This document shows positions 62,729-64,000 of a stretch of 64,000 nt of DNA, piece by piece (within the stretch, counting starts at the first letter, position 1; the number at the start of each line of letters is the position of its first letter). The stretch lies in contig NZ_KV823255.1 of assembly GCF_001815905.1 (NCBI RefSeq), forward strand, positions 1 through 64,000, read 5' to 3'. The position numbers and the translations under genes are program-made. This DNA is from Brevibacterium sp. HMSC07C04 (GTDB taxonomy: Bacteria > Actinomycetota > Actinomycetes > Actinomycetales > Brevibacteriaceae). The notes under the pieces were generated by a model, which was not told where the DNA came from, made no database searches, and saw nothing but the letters and a program-made list of their open reading frames with translations.

Positions 62729-63691
62729 ATGACCTCGAACCTTCCCCACGAGGCACTGCCGACCGAGTACGCCTCGGCGCTGGAGGACTACGAATCCGAA
62801 CTCACGGTCCACCAGACAGTGTCCGAGCACACGCGGCGTGCTTACTGTGCAGATGCGCGTTCCGTTCTCGAATTCCTTGTGCGCGCAGCCGGCGGTCAGC
62901 CGATCGCCCTGTGTGACGTCGAACTGGCAAACCTGCGCCAGTGGCTCATGGAGATCCACGAACACGGAGCTTCTGCCAGCACAGCGGCACGCCGCATAGC
63001 GGGAGTCAGGTCGTTCTTCACCTTTTTGCGCCGCAGTGGCCGCATCGAAGCATCGCCCGCCGAGCGCCTGCAGGCACCCAAGAAGCCCGGCCGCCTGCCG
63101 GCGGTGCTCAAACAGCGCGCTGCGGAAACCGTACTTGCCAACACTGGGCAGACAGCTGGTGAAGACTCGGAGCAGGCATCGGATCTGAACCCGGTTCAGC
63201 TGCGTGACCGTGCCATGGTCGAACTGCTCTATGCCACGGGCATGCGCGTATCTGAGCTGACGAGCCTCAACCTGGACTCCGTTGACTTCGCAAACAAGCT
63301 CATCACGGTGCTCGGCAAGGGCCGCAAAGAACGCCGGGTGCCTTTCGGCGGTCCATCAGAAGCAGCGCTGAACGCATGGCTGGACGAGGGGCGGGAAGCT
63401 CTGGCTGCAGAGCCTGAAGCCCTGTTCGTCGGTGTGCGCGGAAAGCGCATTGACCCGCGCCAAGTTCGCGAAGTCGTGAGCAGGGCAACGGCCGGCTACA
63501 GTGATTCCCCGCGGCTGTCACCACACGGACTGCGGCACTCTGCGGCCACGCACATGGTGGAAAACGGAGCTGACATTCGCCAAGTGCAGGAAATGCTGGG
63601 GCACGCCAGTCTGAGCTCCACCCAGATCTATACCCACGTTTCCCTGCAGCGGCTCAAAGACACCTACCGGCAGGCCCACCCGCGCGCATAA
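62729..63691 (+). CDS. xerC: Tyrosine recombinase XerC
   Basis: A 320-aa site-specific recombinase that resolves chromosome dimers at dif. It has an N-terminal SAM-like DNA-binding domain (EHTRRAYCADARSVLEFL) and a catalytic domain with Arg in ATGMRVSEL, Lys in LGKGRKERRVP, HGLRHSAATH, His in LGHASLSSTQ and Tyr in IYTHV. The ATG at 62729 matches the family; the longer frame overlaps dprA. Being next to dprA, this is the housekeeping copy and not an island integrase. Confidence 0.92.
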   Translation: MTSNLPHEALPTEYASALEDYESELTVHQTVSEHTRRAYCADARSVLEFLVRAAGGQPIALCDVELANLRQWLMEIHEHGASASTAARRIAGVRSFFTFLRRSGRIEASPAERLQAPKKPGRLPAVLKQRAAETVLANTGQTAGEDSEQASDLNPVQLRDRAMVELLYATGMRVSELTSLNLDSVDFANKLITVLGKGRKERRVPFGGPSEAALNAWLDEGREALAAEPEALFVGVRGKRIDPRQVREVVSRATAGYSDSPRLSPHGLRHSAATHMVENGADIRQVQEMLGHASLSSTQIYTHVSLQRLKDTYRQAHPRA

Positions 63692-63711
63692 GAACCGGAA
63701 CCAGGTGGAGG

Positions 63712-64000
63712 TCAGCCCGCGCGGAACTCCCAATGCCACGGTTCAGGCAGCGAACCCGACGGCTGGGCCCAGGGCGGGTGCACCCACCCGAACCGGGATG
63801 CGTTCGCCTTCATCCACTTATGCTGCGCGGTGCCGAAGCTGTTGATGCCTGAGCCTAGGTCCACAGCCAATGCCCACCCGTGGTTGGAACGCCCAGGGGT
63901 TGCCGCCCACTTGCCCTTGCGTGCTTTCAGCGTCACCTGTGTCTGGTAGTCGCGGTAGGAATCTGTCACCGAAATCGGATGGCCGAACCTCTGGGCAAAT
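63712..64000 (-). CDS. M15 family D-Ala-D-Ala carboxypeptidase-like protein (partial)
   Basis: The 3' end of a gene that continues past the window edge. The visible 95 residues contain the zinc-binding motif SNHGWALAVDLG (HxxxxxxD) and the final EPWHWEF of VanY-type peptidases, so the catalytic end is complete. Such proteins trim peptidoglycan stem peptides. It is convergent with xerC, with 20 bp between the stops. Confidence 0.88.
   Translation of the reverse strand, partial: FAQRFGHPISVTDSYRDYQTQVTLKARKGKWAATPGRSNHGWALAVDLGSGINSFGTAQHKWMKANASRFGWVHPPWAQPSGSLPEPWHWEFRAG

Noticed and set aside
62729-63691. XerC as the integrase of the genomic island
   Set aside because: It is in the conserved comM-dprA-xerC neighbourhood on the core side of the junction, so it is the housekeeping recombinase.
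1-64000. CRISPR arrays, tRNA or rRNA genes
   Set aside because: No regularly spaced direct repeats and no tRNA or rRNA-like sequence were noticed; a computed scan was not possible.

Overview
The window is high-GC actinobacterial DNA. A dprA–xerC core-genome segment at the right end, preceded by a comM fragment, suggests an actinobacterium such as a member of the Micrococcales; a genus-level call would be a guess. From the left end to about 60.89 kb the content is accessory: regulators, a conjugation relaxase, two insertion sequences and two natural-product loci. The comM gene at 60.89 kb survives only as a 3' piece cut at its Walker B motif, so I read this point as the right edge of a genomic island whose left edge lies outside the window.

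Layout. 0–7 kb: a TetR/MFS pair plus an NAD(P)-binding protein, a tandem-TetR regulator, an unknown protein with an isochorismatase-like hydrolase, and a GlxA-type regulator. 7.1–10.8 kb: a MobF relaxase-helicase with inverted repeats upstream that could be oriT. 11.3–12.5 kb: an IS110-family transposase. 12.6–23.1 kb: a lasso-peptide locus on two arms. One strand carries cyclase (C), recognition element (B1), leader peptidase (B2), precursor 1 and an ABC exporter (D). The other strand carries a NarL-type two-component system, precursor 2 and a three-gene bacteriocin-immunity-type ABC transporter. Around it sits what looks like a gamma-butyrolactone signalling circuit: an ArpA/ScbR-like receptor at 12.6 kb and, at 23.5–27.1 kb, an AfsA-like gene followed by an SDR reductase. 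The AfsA gene is split by an IS1634-type element with a 5-bp target duplication; removing the element restores one open frame of 287 codons.

27.6–60.3 kb: a salicylate-primed, heterocyclizing siderophore locus. A long minus-strand operon runs SHMT homologue, 3340-aa NRPS, 1828-aa NRPS, saccharopine-dehydrogenase-like reductase, type II thioesterase, aryl-AMP ligase and phosphopantetheinyl transferase. The plus strand carries two half-ABC transporters, an MFS protein, an ECF-type transporter (S, T, fused AA) and an alpha/beta hydrolase. A salicylate synthase closes the locus. The two NRPSs contain five Cy domains but only three A domains, so two Cy–PCP modules have no adenylation domain of their own. 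Three promoters (SHMT operon, ABC operon, salicylate synthase) share a TGTGC-N3-GCACA operator next to iron-box-like sequence, indicating common control, probably by iron and by the TetR protein encoded between the two main operons.

60.9–64 kb: the comM 3' fragment, dprA, xerC and the 3' end of an M15-family peptidase, in an ordinary chromosomal arrangement. I saw no tRNA, rRNA or CRISPR array. Gene starts were moved from the longest possible frame wherever a ribosome binding site or family alignment favoured a later codon.
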